A stretch of DNA of 31,320 nt from IMG/VR virus record IMGVR_UViG_3300042368_000355, positions 1 to 31,320 of that record. One strand, 5' to 3'. Below are positions 9,506 through 16,848 of this stretch, one piece after another; position 1 is the first letter of the stretch, and every line of letters starts with the position of its first letter. Below the pieces are notes generated by a model that had not been told where the DNA came from, searched no databases, and worked only from the letters and a program-made list of their open reading frames with translations. The DNA comes from a virus. The translations under genes were made by a program, and so were the position numbers.

Positions 9506-9984
9506 AGTATCTGTTTTTTCAGATAGTTGACAAACTGCTTGTAAGAATCAGGTGCACCCTGTAAGCGAGTAGCATTCATCAAATCTGGAAGATAACGCTT
9601 AATTAGTGCTACGTTTTCATCTTGATTAATTGCAGATGTTAAACGTGGATTTAATGCTTCTGAACCACGACCACGACCCATATCTACACCATCAGAAATA
9701 GGTAACATCTCTGTAGGTTCAGCATCAAGTGGTGTAAGTCCAGCCAACATTGATTCCATTGGGTTTGTAGGAGCCTTTACTTCAGGAACTGGGTTACCAG
9801 CCATAGGTGCACCACCCTGCTGTGCCATAGTTTCTACTCCTGTTGAGCCTAAACTCTTCATACCTGGAATATACTTAGGTGCTTGCTTGCCAGTTCCACC
9901 TGCTCCGCCTGTAGCAGAAATGTTTGCAGGGTTATACTGAGGACCACCATTGGCGCCACCACGATTTTCTGGTGCAGTTGTCAT
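9502..9984 (-). CDS. Hypothetical protein with disordered Gly/Pro-rich N-terminus
   Basis: 160 residues. The first 100 are Gly/Pro/Asn-rich and probably disordered. The last 50 (ENVALIKRYLPDLMNATRL onward) form amphipathic helices. Begins MTTAPE like the 375-residue protein, and the DNA of the two starts is also alike, suggesting a shared targeting tag or an old duplication of the gene start. Overlaps both neighbours by ATGA. Possibly a head component or a chaperone. No known family recognised. Confidence 0.55.
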   Translation of the reverse strand: MTTAPENRGGANGGPQYNPANISATGGAGGTGKQAPKYIPGMKSLGSTGVETMAQQGGAPMAGNPVPEVKAPTNPMESMLAGLTPLDAEPTEMLPISDGVDMGRGRGSEALNPRLTSAINQDENVALIKRYLPDLMNATRLQGAPDSYKQFVNYLKKQIL

Positions 9985-10235
9985 TCGTCATCCTCTTCTT
10001 CTAAGAAAGTATCTTCAAGTTCACTGTTGTACTCTTCGGCTAAGCGCATCATTCCTACTGCGTTCCAAGGAGTCATTGCTTCGCTAACTTCTGTGTGAAG
10101 AAAGCGGTTACCTTCGTAATCTGCCCATTCGGATATTAAAACCCAGCCTGATGCAATGTAGTTCTTGCCTGTGTTGTCTGTATCTACAAGAAGTCGCAGA
10201 GCGTCTTCAACTGTTTTGCGGAATTCAGCACTCAT
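9981..10235 (-). CDS. Small acidic hypothetical protein, 84 residues
   Basis: Compact domain with aromatic residues (ASGWVLISEWADYEG), ending in a strongly acidic tail (EDTFLEEEDDE). ATGA overlaps at both ends tie it to the HslV-like gene upstream and the 160-residue gene downstream. Similar short acidic proteins are common in actinophage head operons without known function. Confidence 0.55.
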   Translation of the reverse strand: MSAEFRKTVEDALRLLVDTDNTGKNYIASGWVLISEWADYEGNRFLHTEVSEAMTPWNAVGMMRLAEEYNSELEDTFLEEEDDE

Positions 10236-10768
10236 TTCTTTAACTGAGTTTCTGTAATGAATGGTTCCGCTGTCTTACTGTCATTAAGTGCAGCAATAGA
10301 TGCTGCTTGTTCAGGTGTAGCACCTGCATAGAGTGCACCTAGGGCTAAATCGCCACCAGTGCCTAAGCCGTAGTAGCCTGAATCGCTACGAGATACTGCA
10401 AAGTCGCTGTCAATCTCAAACAAACTACCATTGAGTCCAACAATTATGTTAATCTCAAAGTCTTTATCTGGTGATTTAGAGTCAAGCAGACCAGCATCTG
10501 TAAGAAGTTGCTTAAGTGATGGTGCTACTTTGTTGACCATAAACTGAAATATGTTAGTTCTGTCTTTTGCTAGAAAGGCTGGTGGTTTCCAAGTGTGTAA
10601 TACAACCTGTAACGCACGAACATCTCCTGCAACTCCCACAAGATAGTTACCATTAATAATAACTTTAACCATATCTGGGTGAGAGTAAATCTTTGAGTCA
10701 CCTACAACGCGAGAATCGCCAAGAACTACACATCGATTTGCGTATTCAACACCAATAATTGTTGTCAT
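10232..10768 (-). CDS. HslV/proteasome-like Ntn-hydrolase (putative head-operon peptidase)
   Basis: 178 residues. The N-terminus MTTIIGVEY matches HslV peptidases, where Met is removed and the new N-terminal Thr is the nucleophile. Counting that Thr as 1, an Asp falls exactly at position 17 (VVLGD), as in HslV, and a Lys at 34 (DMVK) is within one residue of the usual Lys33. A GVAGDVRA segment resembles the glycine turn after strand S4. Later GYYGLGTGGDLALGAL matches the proteasome-fold motif before helix H3. No HslU or other ATPase partner is present here. Lying between portal and small head genes, it may process the procapsid, a role normally filled by serine proteases in other phages. The family is fairly certain, the role is inference. 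Confidence 0.75.
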   Translation of the reverse strand: MTTIIGVEYANRCVVLGDSRVVGDSKIYSHPDMVKVIINGNYLVGVAGDVRALQVVLHTWKPPAFLAKDRTNIFQFMVNKVAPSLKQLLTDAGLLDSKSPDKDFEINIIVGLNGSLFEIDSDFAVSRSDSGYYGLGTGGDLALGALYAGATPEQAASIAALNDSKTAEPFITETQLKK

Positions 10769-10783
10769 TGTCCCCTACCTTAA

Positions 10784-12571
10784 TTATCTACGTGCTACGG
10801 TTCTTACGCTTCCGCTGCCTTCTCCTGCGCCTGAAAGGCTAGAGAGAATACTCATAATGTCTGGTGGTGCTTGCTCTGGTGGTGCAATTTCTGGTCCACC
10901 TTCTGGAGCAATAGCGCCTCCTGCTGGAACGCCTTCGGGAGCAGGGGACATTTGCTCAACCATTTCTGGTGCCCCAGCAGGAGGAACTTGCTGCTGCGGA
11001 GCGAATGTGGCTTCAATTGCGTCTTCTAGTGCTTGACCCTTTTGACGAGCCTTGATAACCGCAGCAATCTTACGTACTACTTCTGAAGCATCCTGACCTT
11101 GTGTTGCCATCTGTGGGATGGCTTGTGTGTAGGCAGTTAGCGAACCAAGTAATGCGGCACGCATATCTTCAATTTCAATCTTCTCAAGTTCTTGTGTTAC
11201 GTTCACAGTAAATGGAAGTTCTCTCATAGCCATATCTCGGCTGATGAGTTTTCCTCCAAGTGCTTGAAGCATAAAGATAAGACCTTGCGCTGGGTTAAGA
11301 CCAGCAAGCATACCGTAGCGAACATCAGCAGAATAGTCATTCTTGATGTCTTTGGCTGGCTTGTATGTGATTTCATATGGAGAACCTGAATCTACTCCGC
11401 GAATTGTTTTTTCTTCTGGATACATACGCTCATCAACCTCAAAGCAAAGGCTTATAATGTCGCGTAGTGCCGCTGCAAAGATTGCTTGAGCAGACTTAAC
11501 CTGGGTATCAAATGCACCCATAAGAGCCTGTACGCCTTGTCCAGTGACGATAGAGGCATCAATGTTACCTGTACGTGATTCAGGATAACGAGTACCAACA
11601 CGAAGTTCTTGGTTAAGCAATGTCTGCTCAGTAAATGCACCTTGGGGAAGTGTTAGTTCTACGCGGCGTACACCTGCTGGGTTTGCAGTACGGATAACTG
11701 CGTCTCCACCAAGTTGTAGTTCCTGTACATCCTGTGGAAGTACGATAGGAGCCTGAACAGATTTCTCTGCTGCTTCCATTGCAAGCAATGCAAAGCGATT
11801 GCGTAGTAACTGAATACCCAAGACGTCATCAAATTGTCCACGAAGTTCACCATCAACAGATGGTTTACGTGCAACAACAACCATCATCTTACCCATTGGG
11901 TTTTTGACCTTTGAAAGAATTAGGTCTTGACGTGTTGGTAAGTAGATGATTGACTGGTCTTTGTCATAGTAGCGAATTAACTCAACCTCGTTATTAAGGT
12001 CTTGCTTGTAGCCTTGACCACCAAGCAATTCTCTTTCAAACTCTGGAAACTGAGTAACGAGTTCGCCCAATGTCATCAGGTATCTCTTAGCAAATGCCAC
12101 ACAGCGTCCATAGCGGTCAAACTCTGGATAGGAACCTATCGGGTTTTCTATGCGGATACGTGGCAGTTTTGCTTCTTCGTCCAATTCAATAATGAACGGA
12201 ACGAAACCATATGTAATATACCAGTCTGCACCTGAGTACATTTGTACCGATAGGTCAGAATGTGAAAAATAATTTGATGCAATTCGAGTGCGCTTGTCTG
12301 CAAAGGCACGCGCTCTGTCGTTGACAGCGTTGGCTGCAGAGCAGTTGACCGCTGGTAGTGGTGCCATAACCTCTGAAAGGTCACGTGCCACAACATCAAT
12401 GAAGTTAGCAACTACGTTGGCATCTACGCCATCTGGAAAGAAGTCAGGGTAAACCTGTGAGATTTGACCCTTACGGACAGCAAGGACGTCAAGGTTGCGA
12501 GCATCTCTCTCGCTATTGCGGTAGCGCAAAGATTGAACACGCGCTGCTACCTGTTCCATTGATAATGCCAT
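10784..12571 (-). CDS. Portal protein
   Basis: 595 residues, a usual length for a portal, which forms the dodecameric ring through which DNA is packaged and to which the tail attaches. Seen: an N-terminal helical clip/wing region, ADWYITYGFVPFIIELDEE (typical alpha/beta wing of actinophage portals), a central helical stem and crown, and a C-terminal Pro/Gly/Ala/Glu-rich tail from about residue 520 that is probably disordered. It follows TerL and two small basic genes, in the expected terminase-portal order. The ATG has an AGGA sequence nearby. A few actinophages fuse extra domains to the portal; none is apparent here. Confidence 0.85.
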   Translation of the reverse strand: MALSMEQVAARVQSLRYRNSERDARNLDVLAVRKGQISQVYPDFFPDGVDANVVANFIDVVARDLSEVMAPLPAVNCSAANAVNDRARAFADKRTRIASNYFSHSDLSVQMYSGADWYITYGFVPFIIELDEEAKLPRIRIENPIGSYPEFDRYGRCVAFAKRYLMTLGELVTQFPEFERELLGGQGYKQDLNNEVELIRYYDKDQSIIYLPTRQDLILSKVKNPMGKMMVVVARKPSVDGELRGQFDDVLGIQLLRNRFALLAMEAAEKSVQAPIVLPQDVQELQLGGDAVIRTANPAGVRRVELTLPQGAFTEQTLLNQELRVGTRYPESRTGNIDASIVTGQGVQALMGAFDTQVKSAQAIFAAALRDIISLCFEVDERMYPEEKTIRGVDSGSPYEITYKPAKDIKNDYSADVRYGMLAGLNPAQGLIFMLQALGGKLISRDMAMRELPFTVNVTQELEKIEIEDMRAALLGSLTAYTQAIPQMATQGQDASEVVRKIAAVIKARQKGQALEDAIEATFAPQQQVPPAGAPEMVEQMSPAPEGVPAGGAIAPEGGPEIAPPEQAPPDIMSILSSLSGAGEGSGSVRTVARR

Positions 12572-12612
12572 TATTGTCCTAACGTAGATTTACAATTATT
12601 AACAACTTTGTT

Positions 12613-12930
12613 TTACAGAGTGTCGTGTGTTTCTCTAAAAAGTTCGTCTTTAATAGCCTTCTTAATTTTACTTACTACAGATGGCTTATTCTTTTTAGGT
12701 AGTTGAGGTCCTTGAATTTTTGCAGGACCCATCATACCGCCTTGCAATGGCTTGTAGATAGGCGCAACAGACCTACCACCTGAACCACTAATTCCACTCG
12801 TTGTTCGAGTCATTGAATTAGAAACTCTTGGAGTCGTTGCTGCAGTTCCAGTAATTTTTACCTTAGTTGCTGGTTTTATTTTTTCTGTCTGTTTTTTTAT
12901 TTCAGACTTAGGAACACGCATTTCTGGCAT
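12613..12930 (-). CDS. Small basic protein with KITGTA motif
   Basis: 105 residues, rich in Lys, Arg, Thr and Pro, low complexity and probably disordered. Contains KVKITGTAATTPR near residue 24, shared with the next gene upstream (KTVKITGTAKSTGG). The basic character suggests nucleic-acid contact, either with DNA during packaging or as a minor head protein. No family recognised. Confidence 0.5.
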   Translation of the reverse strand: MPEMRVPKSEIKKQTEKIKPATKVKITGTAATTPRVSNSMTRTTSGISGSGGRSVAPIYKPLQGGMMGPAKIQGPQLPKKNKPSVVSKIKKAIKDELFRETHDTL

Positions 12931-12957
12931 AGTATTCTCCTATTGTAGAATTAAAAA

Positions 12958-13362
12958 TTAACGACGCTTGTTGCTTCCCATAAGTCGTGCAGGCTGGTCA
13001 CCTGTAATAGTCATATATTTCTTAGATGGTGTTCCTTTTGCGCCAGATGTTGCAGCCTTGGCTGTTTCGCCAACTTGCTTCTTAACTTCTTTTGCAGCAG
13101 CCTTAAGTTGGTTTGCTGTTCCACCAAGTGCGCCAGCATTTCCTTTGTCGCGTACTACAGCGCCGAGGTTTCCAACCGCTGTAACAATGTCGCGTGCTTC
13201 GCGTGCTGTTACGCGGAAACGATTAGTAATATCCTGAATTAGGCTTTCTTTTGCTTGTGTCTTTTTGACAGGTGTAAGTTCCTTCATTGGTTGATTTCTT
13301 GCATTTCCACCAGTTGACTTAGCGGTTCCTGTAATCTTTACTGTCTTTTTCATTTGTGCCAT
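12958..13362 (-). CDS. Small basic protein, paralogue-like partner of the next gene
   Basis: 134 residues, strongly basic. Residues 1-30 hold the KITGTA motif shared with the 105-residue protein. Residues 38-100 form helices (ITNRFRVTAREARDIVTAV and an Ala/Lys-rich segment), and the end is basic (RLMGSNKRR). It lies between TerL and portal, where phages often encode a small terminase partner or head-joining factor. A DNA-binding role is plausible but unproven. Confidence 0.5.
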   Translation of the reverse strand: MAQMKKTVKITGTAKSTGGNARNQPMKELTPVKKTQAKESLIQDITNRFRVTAREARDIVTAVGNLGAVVRDKGNAGALGGTANQLKAAAKEVKKQVGETAKAATSGAKGTPSKKYMTITGDQPARLMGSNKRR

Positions 13363-13374
13363 TTTGTTTTATCC

Positions 13375-15240
13375 TTATCCGTATTGTTGTGACCATTGGT
13401 CTGCAAATGCGTCATCTAGGTTGATAGCGAATCTGCGTTCCGTCTGAGCGCGTGTCGCCCAACGGTTGCTTTGATATTGCGATGCTTGACTTGACCTCTG
13501 CATTAACTCTCTAATACGGATGACCGCAAACCATAGAGCCATTACAACGTCAGTGGGGTTTCTAGTATCTGGCTTCCACGTAATGAGTTCCTGTACAAGG
13601 GTCTTTAAACCCTCAGAGCCTTCATTGCTTGGTAGTTCGATGATGTTGTTATCTTGGAATCTGCCATCTCGTGTGTTACCAAATAAGGTAGCCATAGATG
13701 CCACACCAAAAGAAGTGTCCCACTTATTCTTGCCAGTAAAATGTGAATTCAGTTGCGTACCGTAACCTGCTAAGAAGTTTCGTAGATGGTCGTCCAGCGC
13801 ATACGCTTTCTGATGAGCATTGATTTCGATACGCAATTCCTGAGGGCGGTATTTCTCCACCCAATCTTCGATTAAATTTTGAATCTTCTGTGGATTAGGG
13901 TCTGTCATATTGACAGCATCTAGCACATAGATTTTTCCGTCAGCCTTGTTGTAGGTACAGACCACGGCTCCTGTTGCACCTGCCATAGCAGGGTCAAGAC
14001 CAATGATGGTGTAGCCCTCAACGTGACGAGGATGTCCTGGGTTACCCGCCTTTAGCGGTCCTCTTTTTCGCATTCCATTGACTGAGCCAGCCACACAGGT
14101 TGGAGAGAATATCGAGTCTTCTTGGACGTCTTCTTGTTGGTAGACCATAGCCCAGACAGAAGGCGCCACCTCAGAGCGGCGCGTAAAGAGAGCGGGTCCA
14201 TCCCATTTCGGATAAAGTCCGTCGGCATCAGGTTCGTCCACATCTCCTTCGGGTCTATCAGTTTTAGCCCAAAGGGTTTTCCAATTTGCAGGTTTTTCGT
14301 CAAATTCTAAAACGGCTGGCATAGCCATATAAGTGAAGGGTGATTTGCCACCAGTCCACTGTGAGCCATCCCGTAGCATCTTGTAGAGGTCAATCGGTGA
14401 GACTCTGGTACCTACGATGATAAGTTTACCGTAGCGTCCAAGACGGGTAATAACTTCCTTCTGAAGCCATTCCATCTGCTTTTCCCACTCGTGGGCGTTA
14501 GAACCCATCACAGCGTCATCGACAATAATCAGGTCGGCACGAGCACCGTAAATCTGGGAACCAAGTCCTAGTGCTTGAACTGTTGGGTCTTTTTCGCCAC
14601 TATCGCGTCCTGTACCCAAATAAATCATATCTGCAGACCACGTAGTGGCGTCTGCCTTATATCCGCCATTTGGACCAAAAGCAGTCTGCAGTTTAATAAA
14701 GGCGGGGTGGTTAAGGCGAGTCTTAATCGCACCAAGGAACTTGCGTGCCATACCCTGAGTCTTTGAGACAATGATGACTCGTGAGTTAGGGTTGGTCACA
14801 ATCTTGTAGACCACGTAGTTGGTCGTGATGACCGTAGACTTTGCGTGCTCAGGTGGCACATTTACGAGCACTCTGTTGACAGCGCCTGGCTCGTAGGTCA
14901 TAGCAGGGTGTATCCAGCGCGGCTCGCGCCCCTCAATCAGGTCAATCCAGTTGAGGTGGTGAGGGAACATCTTAGTATCTAAGAACTGCTCACAGAAGTC
15001 TGGGAAGGAGATTTCCTTTAGGTCGCCTAGGTCTGCGATTACCCCTTTACCGACCAGTCGGGCTTTGTCGGCTCGTTCCTTAAACTCAGGTTCATTCATT
15101 GTCCACTGGCGGAAGGTGACGTCGTTACGTCCCACAGATGCCATAGCGGCGGTAATGGTCGAGCCTTGCTCTAGTTGGAGTAGAACTTTCTCCTGCGCCT
15201 CGCGCTTGGGGATGTTCTGAATTCCTGGCTTGCGTCCCAT
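13375..15240 (-). CDS. Terminase large subunit with N-terminal helix-turn-helix
   Basis: 621 residues; the DNA-packaging ATPase and nuclease. Walker A-like VPPEHAKST at 128-136 (the PPxHxKS variant common in phage terminases), Walker B LIIVDD at 237-242, coupling motif VGTR at 276-279. RNase H-like nuclease residues: D416 in GLDPAMAG, E472 in RIEIN, D564 in NPTDVVMAL. Residues 20-62 (GSTITAAMASVGRNDVTF and following) form a helix-turn-helix like that of small terminase subunits, so the protein may carry part of the DNA-recognition function; no separate small subunit gene is evident. First gene of the leftward head operon, facing the non-coding control region. Confidence 0.93.
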   Translation of the reverse strand: MGRKPGIQNIPKREAQEKVLLQLEQGSTITAAMASVGRNDVTFRQWTMNEPEFKERADKARLVGKGVIADLGDLKEISFPDFCEQFLDTKMFPHHLNWIDLIEGREPRWIHPAMTYEPGAVNRVLVNVPPEHAKSTVITTNYVVYKIVTNPNSRVIIVSKTQGMARKFLGAIKTRLNHPAFIKLQTAFGPNGGYKADATTWSADMIYLGTGRDSGEKDPTVQALGLGSQIYGARADLIIVDDAVMGSNAHEWEKQMEWLQKEVITRLGRYGKLIIVGTRVSPIDLYKMLRDGSQWTGGKSPFTYMAMPAVLEFDEKPANWKTLWAKTDRPEGDVDEPDADGLYPKWDGPALFTRRSEVAPSVWAMVYQQEDVQEDSIFSPTCVAGSVNGMRKRGPLKAGNPGHPRHVEGYTIIGLDPAMAGATGAVVCTYNKADGKIYVLDAVNMTDPNPQKIQNLIEDWVEKYRPQELRIEINAHQKAYALDDHLRNFLAGYGTQLNSHFTGKNKWDTSFGVASMATLFGNTRDGRFQDNNIIELPSNEGSEGLKTLVQELITWKPDTRNPTDVVMALWFAVIRIRELMQRSSQASQYQSNRWATRAQTERRFAINLDDAFADQWSQQYG

Positions 15241-15347
15241 AGGTGCCCCCTAAAGTTGCCCTCTGTAGAGGTTATAAAACGATGTATAAACGGTACCCGT
15301 TAGACGGCATAACTGTGGTAATTATAATTATATATTATATATATTAA

Positions 15348-15402
15348 GGATTAACCGTAGAGCAAACGGAGGTTAATCCGTTAAAGATTATTATTAATCT
15401 TT
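15348..15402. repeat. Two tandem inverted repeats in A/T-rich DNA
   Basis: GGATTAACC (15348-15356) pairs with GGTTAATCC (15371-15379), and right next to it AAAGATT (15383-15389) pairs with AATCTTT (15396-15402). Both are perfect. They follow an A/T-only stretch, an arrangement seen at replication origins and at transcript leaders. Upstream of TerL on the minus strand they would be in the 5' leader of the late mRNA if the late promoter lies to the right of them. Confidence 0.6.
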
Positions 15403-15490
15403 ACATATAAGATAACCCGTTCAAAGTACCAAAACCGAACACTTAATATTAATATATTTTTAAATATCTTTATAAGGGGGGCTAATATAT

Positions 15491-15510
15491 ATAAAAGCCC
15501 TGGTCAGGGC
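15491..15510 (-). terminator. Rho-independent terminator, leftward
   Basis: On the minus strand GCCCT-GACC-AGGGC is followed directly by TTTTAT. The stem is perfect with a four-base loop. No gene lies immediately upstream of it on this strand, so it would end a transcript that starts inside the control region (about 15.5-16.0 kb) or leftward read-through from beyond. Confidence 0.55.
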
Positions 15511-15644
15511 GCATTTAGCAAATATAACAGAAAATTATTGGGTGAGTATATATACAAGTAAGTGAGGCAGTTAAACAACCCTAGGGTCAAACATACCTGA
15601 CAGAGTTAGATTAGGCGAACCCTAACCCTTAACGGGAGGGTGAG

Positions 15645-15734
15645 TGTCTTGTCTAGGATATAAATCCCGCAGGATTGCGGGTTTAAATGCCAGAGTTTGG
15701 CAAGGAACTAAGGTTATGAGTGCAATACAAGACA
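15645..15734. ncRNA. Candidate branched structured RNA (strand unknown)
   Basis: TGTCTTGT (15645-15652) pairs perfectly with ACAAGACA (15727-15734) and encloses two perfect hairpins: CCCGCA-GGAT-TGCGGG (15666-15681) and TGCCA-GAGTT-TGGCA (15688-15702). The 90-base unit lacks a T-arm and so is not a tRNA. If transcribed leftward it would run into the terminator at 15491-15510, which would make a small phage RNA. It might instead be part of the early mRNA leader. Confidence 0.35.
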
Positions 15735-15837
15735 GGCGACTATCCCCCTACCAATTCCGCGGGGTCTAGTCTTTAAGAGTTCAGGCTATGAATTAGGGGA
15801 AGTGGTTTAAGTTTCAACTACTTACACCCTTTCAAAT

Positions 15838-15853
15838 TGTCGACATATCGACA
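15838..15853. promoter_or_regulatory. Operator-like palindrome TGTCGA-CATA-TCGACA
   Basis: A perfect 6+6 inverted repeat with a 4-base centre in the control region upstream of the early genes. Its size and symmetry suit a dimeric helix-turn-helix repressor. No repressor gene is recognised in the window. Confidence 0.4.
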
Positions 15854-15882
15854 GACCTAAACCCTCAACAGGTTCCGCAGGT

Positions 15883-15896
15883 GTGATGTAACTCAC
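15883..15896. promoter_or_regulatory. Operator-like site GTGA-N6-TCAC, copy 1
   Basis: GTGA TGTAAC TCAC followed by AAG. A related, longer copy lies 52 bases downstream, also followed by AAG, and a third is in the structured leader at 16849-16862. The same half-sites at the same spacing suggest a shared DNA-binding protein. Confidence 0.35.
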
Positions 15897-15947
15897 AAGA
15901 CATTGACCACTAATGACCAGATTATCGCTTGACATACGCTTAACAAG

Positions 15948-15965
15948 GTGAGAGAGTTATCTCAC
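15948..15965. promoter_or_regulatory. Operator-like site GTGAGA-N6-TCTCAC, copy 2
   Basis: Perfect 6+6 inverted repeat with a six-base centre, followed by AAG as in copy 1. It lies about 45 bases before the first early gene, a position where a bound repressor would block the start of rightward transcription or, as RNA, form a leader hairpin. Confidence 0.4.
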
Positions 15966-15992
15966 AAGGCAAGGCAACACCGCCAAGCCAAG

Positions 15993-16000
15993 GACAGGAG
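15993..16000 (+). promoter_or_regulatory. GACAGGAG start box of the first early gene
   Basis: GACAGGAG followed by AATAAGAGA and ATG. Only AGGAG is explained by pairing to 16S rRNA. The full octamer recurs at 16428, 16942, 17356 and 18656 on the plus strand, each a short distance before a gene start, and at 25939-25946 on the minus strand. A GACGGGAG variant precedes the genes starting at 17551 and 24563. Confidence 0.7.
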
Positions 16001-16009
16001 AATAAGAGA

Positions 16010-16177
16010 ATGAGTTACAACCCAGAGACGCAACAGAGTAGCCTTCTTCACGATTTAGCCGACGCGATTACATCATTTCAAGCACTAGACCAAGCGGTCA
16101 GCGTACTAATCGAATGGGGCTTAGTAGATGCAGACTTAGGCGCGGAATACATCAAGGAAGCACAGGGGGCGAACTAA
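16010..16177 (+). CDS. Small acidic hypothetical protein, 55 residues
   Basis: First gene of the rightward early operon, starting ATGAGTTACAAC behind a GACAGGAG box. Soluble, helical (SSLLHDLADAITSFQALDQ), ending DLGAEYIKEAQGAN. Its TAA overlaps the next ATG as TAATG. No family recognised. Being first behind the control region it is a candidate for a host-takeover or regulatory peptide. Confidence 0.6.
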   Translation: MSYNPETQQSSLLHDLADAITSFQALDQAVSVLIEWGLVDADLGAEYIKEAQGAN

Positions 16178-16344
16178 TGACACCGACAGGGCTAGCACTA
16201 AAGGTTACAAACAAGGACGGGCGCGAGTCTTTCCCTTGTTACGAGGCTTACGGGTGGGACAAGGTGAACCAAATCATCTCAAACACCCTAGAGATTGAAC
16301 ACGTTCTAAAGGTTGAAATCGTAGATATAAACGTCCTACGATAG
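16177..16344 (+). CDS. Small hypothetical protein, 55 residues
   Basis: The start is set at the ATG overlapping the previous stop (TAATG). A longer reading from 16114 would lie inside the upstream gene and is not supported. Compact alpha/beta composition (ALKVTNKDGRESFPCYEAYG, then a helix, then VLKVEIVDINVLR), perhaps an interaction domain. No family recognised. Confidence 0.55.
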   Translation: MTPTGLALKVTNKDGRESFPCYEAYGWDKVNQIISNTLEIEHVLKVEIVDINVLR

Positions 16345-16351
16345 GGCAACA

Positions 16352-16415
16352 GCCCCCGCCTAGCGGGTACGGGTTCACAATCCGACGGGGGCACTAGGTA
16401 GGCGAATGACTACCT
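16352..16415 (+). promoter_or_regulatory. Structured leader element 1
   Basis: GCCCCCG (16352-16358) pairs with CGGGGGC (16386-16392) around an interior that can form smaller pairs. It is followed by a second hairpin AGGTAG (16396-16401) / CTACCT (16410-16415), then a GACAGGAG box (16428-16435) and the ATG at 16445. The same order occurs in element 2 at 16849-16928, with conserved edges (CAGCCC before, GGGCAC and GGTAG after the main stem). No T tract follows, so it is not a plain terminator. Confidence 0.6.
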
Positions 16416-16444
16416 TGCAAGACCTAAGACAGGAGAACGAAAGA

Positions 16445-16606
16445 ATGGCAAAATATTTCGAAATAGGTTGGGATAAGTTCGGGTTTTACATTGAAACCCG
16501 CTTGATTGACTTATACATAGACAATAGAGGCTTAGCCCTAGGCGTCGCCGTAATCGTAGCACTACGAGTTCGCAAGGTTCTAAAAATGCGAAAGGTGGCT
16601 AAATAA
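16445..16606 (+). CDS. Small protein with a short hydrophobic segment, 53 residues
   Basis: The start at 16445 is chosen because GACAGGAG sits 9 bases upstream. An in-frame ATG at 16406 lies inside a leader hairpin and lacks a ribosome site. Residues about 28-44 are hydrophobic (GLALGVAVIVAL) and are followed by a basic tail (RVRKVLKMRKVAK), like a membrane-anchored peptide with the basic end in the cytoplasm. Function unknown. Confidence 0.55.
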   Translation: MAKYFEIGWDKFGFYIETRLIDLYIDNRGLALGVAVIVALRVRKVLKMRKVAK

Positions 16607-16848
16607 TGGAATGGAATCCGAAAGTGTCGAACAGTATCTACACGCGACAGACAAGCAAGGAGGGCACCACAAAAGCATTTGAATATTACTACATCAAAAG
16701 AGGAGGAGGGTACTACCTTTCTTACACAGCAGGACGGTACACATTCGGGCGGGAAATTGATTTCCGCGAGACATTTAACACCTTAAAAGAAGCGCGGGAA
16801 TTCTGCGAGAATGTAGACCGTGAGACGGTAATAATTCACGCGGTTTAA
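16606..16848 (+). CDS. Small hypothetical protein, 80 residues
   Basis: Starts by TAATG-type overlap with the preceding gene. Aromatic and beta-rich (FEYYYIKRGGGYYLSYTAGR), then a helix (TLKEAREFCENV). This pattern is common in small early phage proteins with an integrase-N/AP2-like or host-inhibitor fold, but no family can be assigned. The spacer after it holds structured element 2. Confidence 0.55.
   Translation: MEWNPKVSNSIYTRQTSKEGTTKAFEYYYIKRGGGYYLSYTAGRYTFGREIDFRETFNTLKEAREFCENVDRETVIIHAV

Larger units (their letters stand above)
15241..16009. other. Non-coding divergent control region between late and early operons
   Basis: 769 bases with no convincing gene, between the leftward TerL operon and the rightward early operon. 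The left half is very A/T-rich (15321-15347 is nearly pure A/T) and holds two adjacent hairpins. The middle has a leftward terminator and a branched structure. The right part has several perfect palindromes upstream of the first early gene. A/T-rich DNA, inverted repeats and operator-like sites fit a divergent promoter/operator region and possibly a replication origin. A TTGACA at 15929-15934 has no good -10 element at normal spacing, so no promoter is called. Confidence 0.7.

Noticed and set aside
15645-15734. tRNA gene in the control region
   Set aside because: The closing stem suggested an acceptor, but no T-arm precedes the 3' strand and the inner hairpins do not fit a cloverleaf.
15929-15965. 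Promoter at TTGACA before the early genes
   Set aside because: The next A/T-rich hexamer (TTATCT) is 22 bases away, too far for a standard -10; the early promoter could not be placed.
16352-16392. tRNA-like element (7-bp acceptor-like stem with GGGTTCACAATCC resembling a T-arm)
   Set aside because: Only 41 bases, with no D-arm or anticodon arm, and the T-loop lacks the conserved A after TTCR. Better explained as half of the structured leader also seen at 16849.
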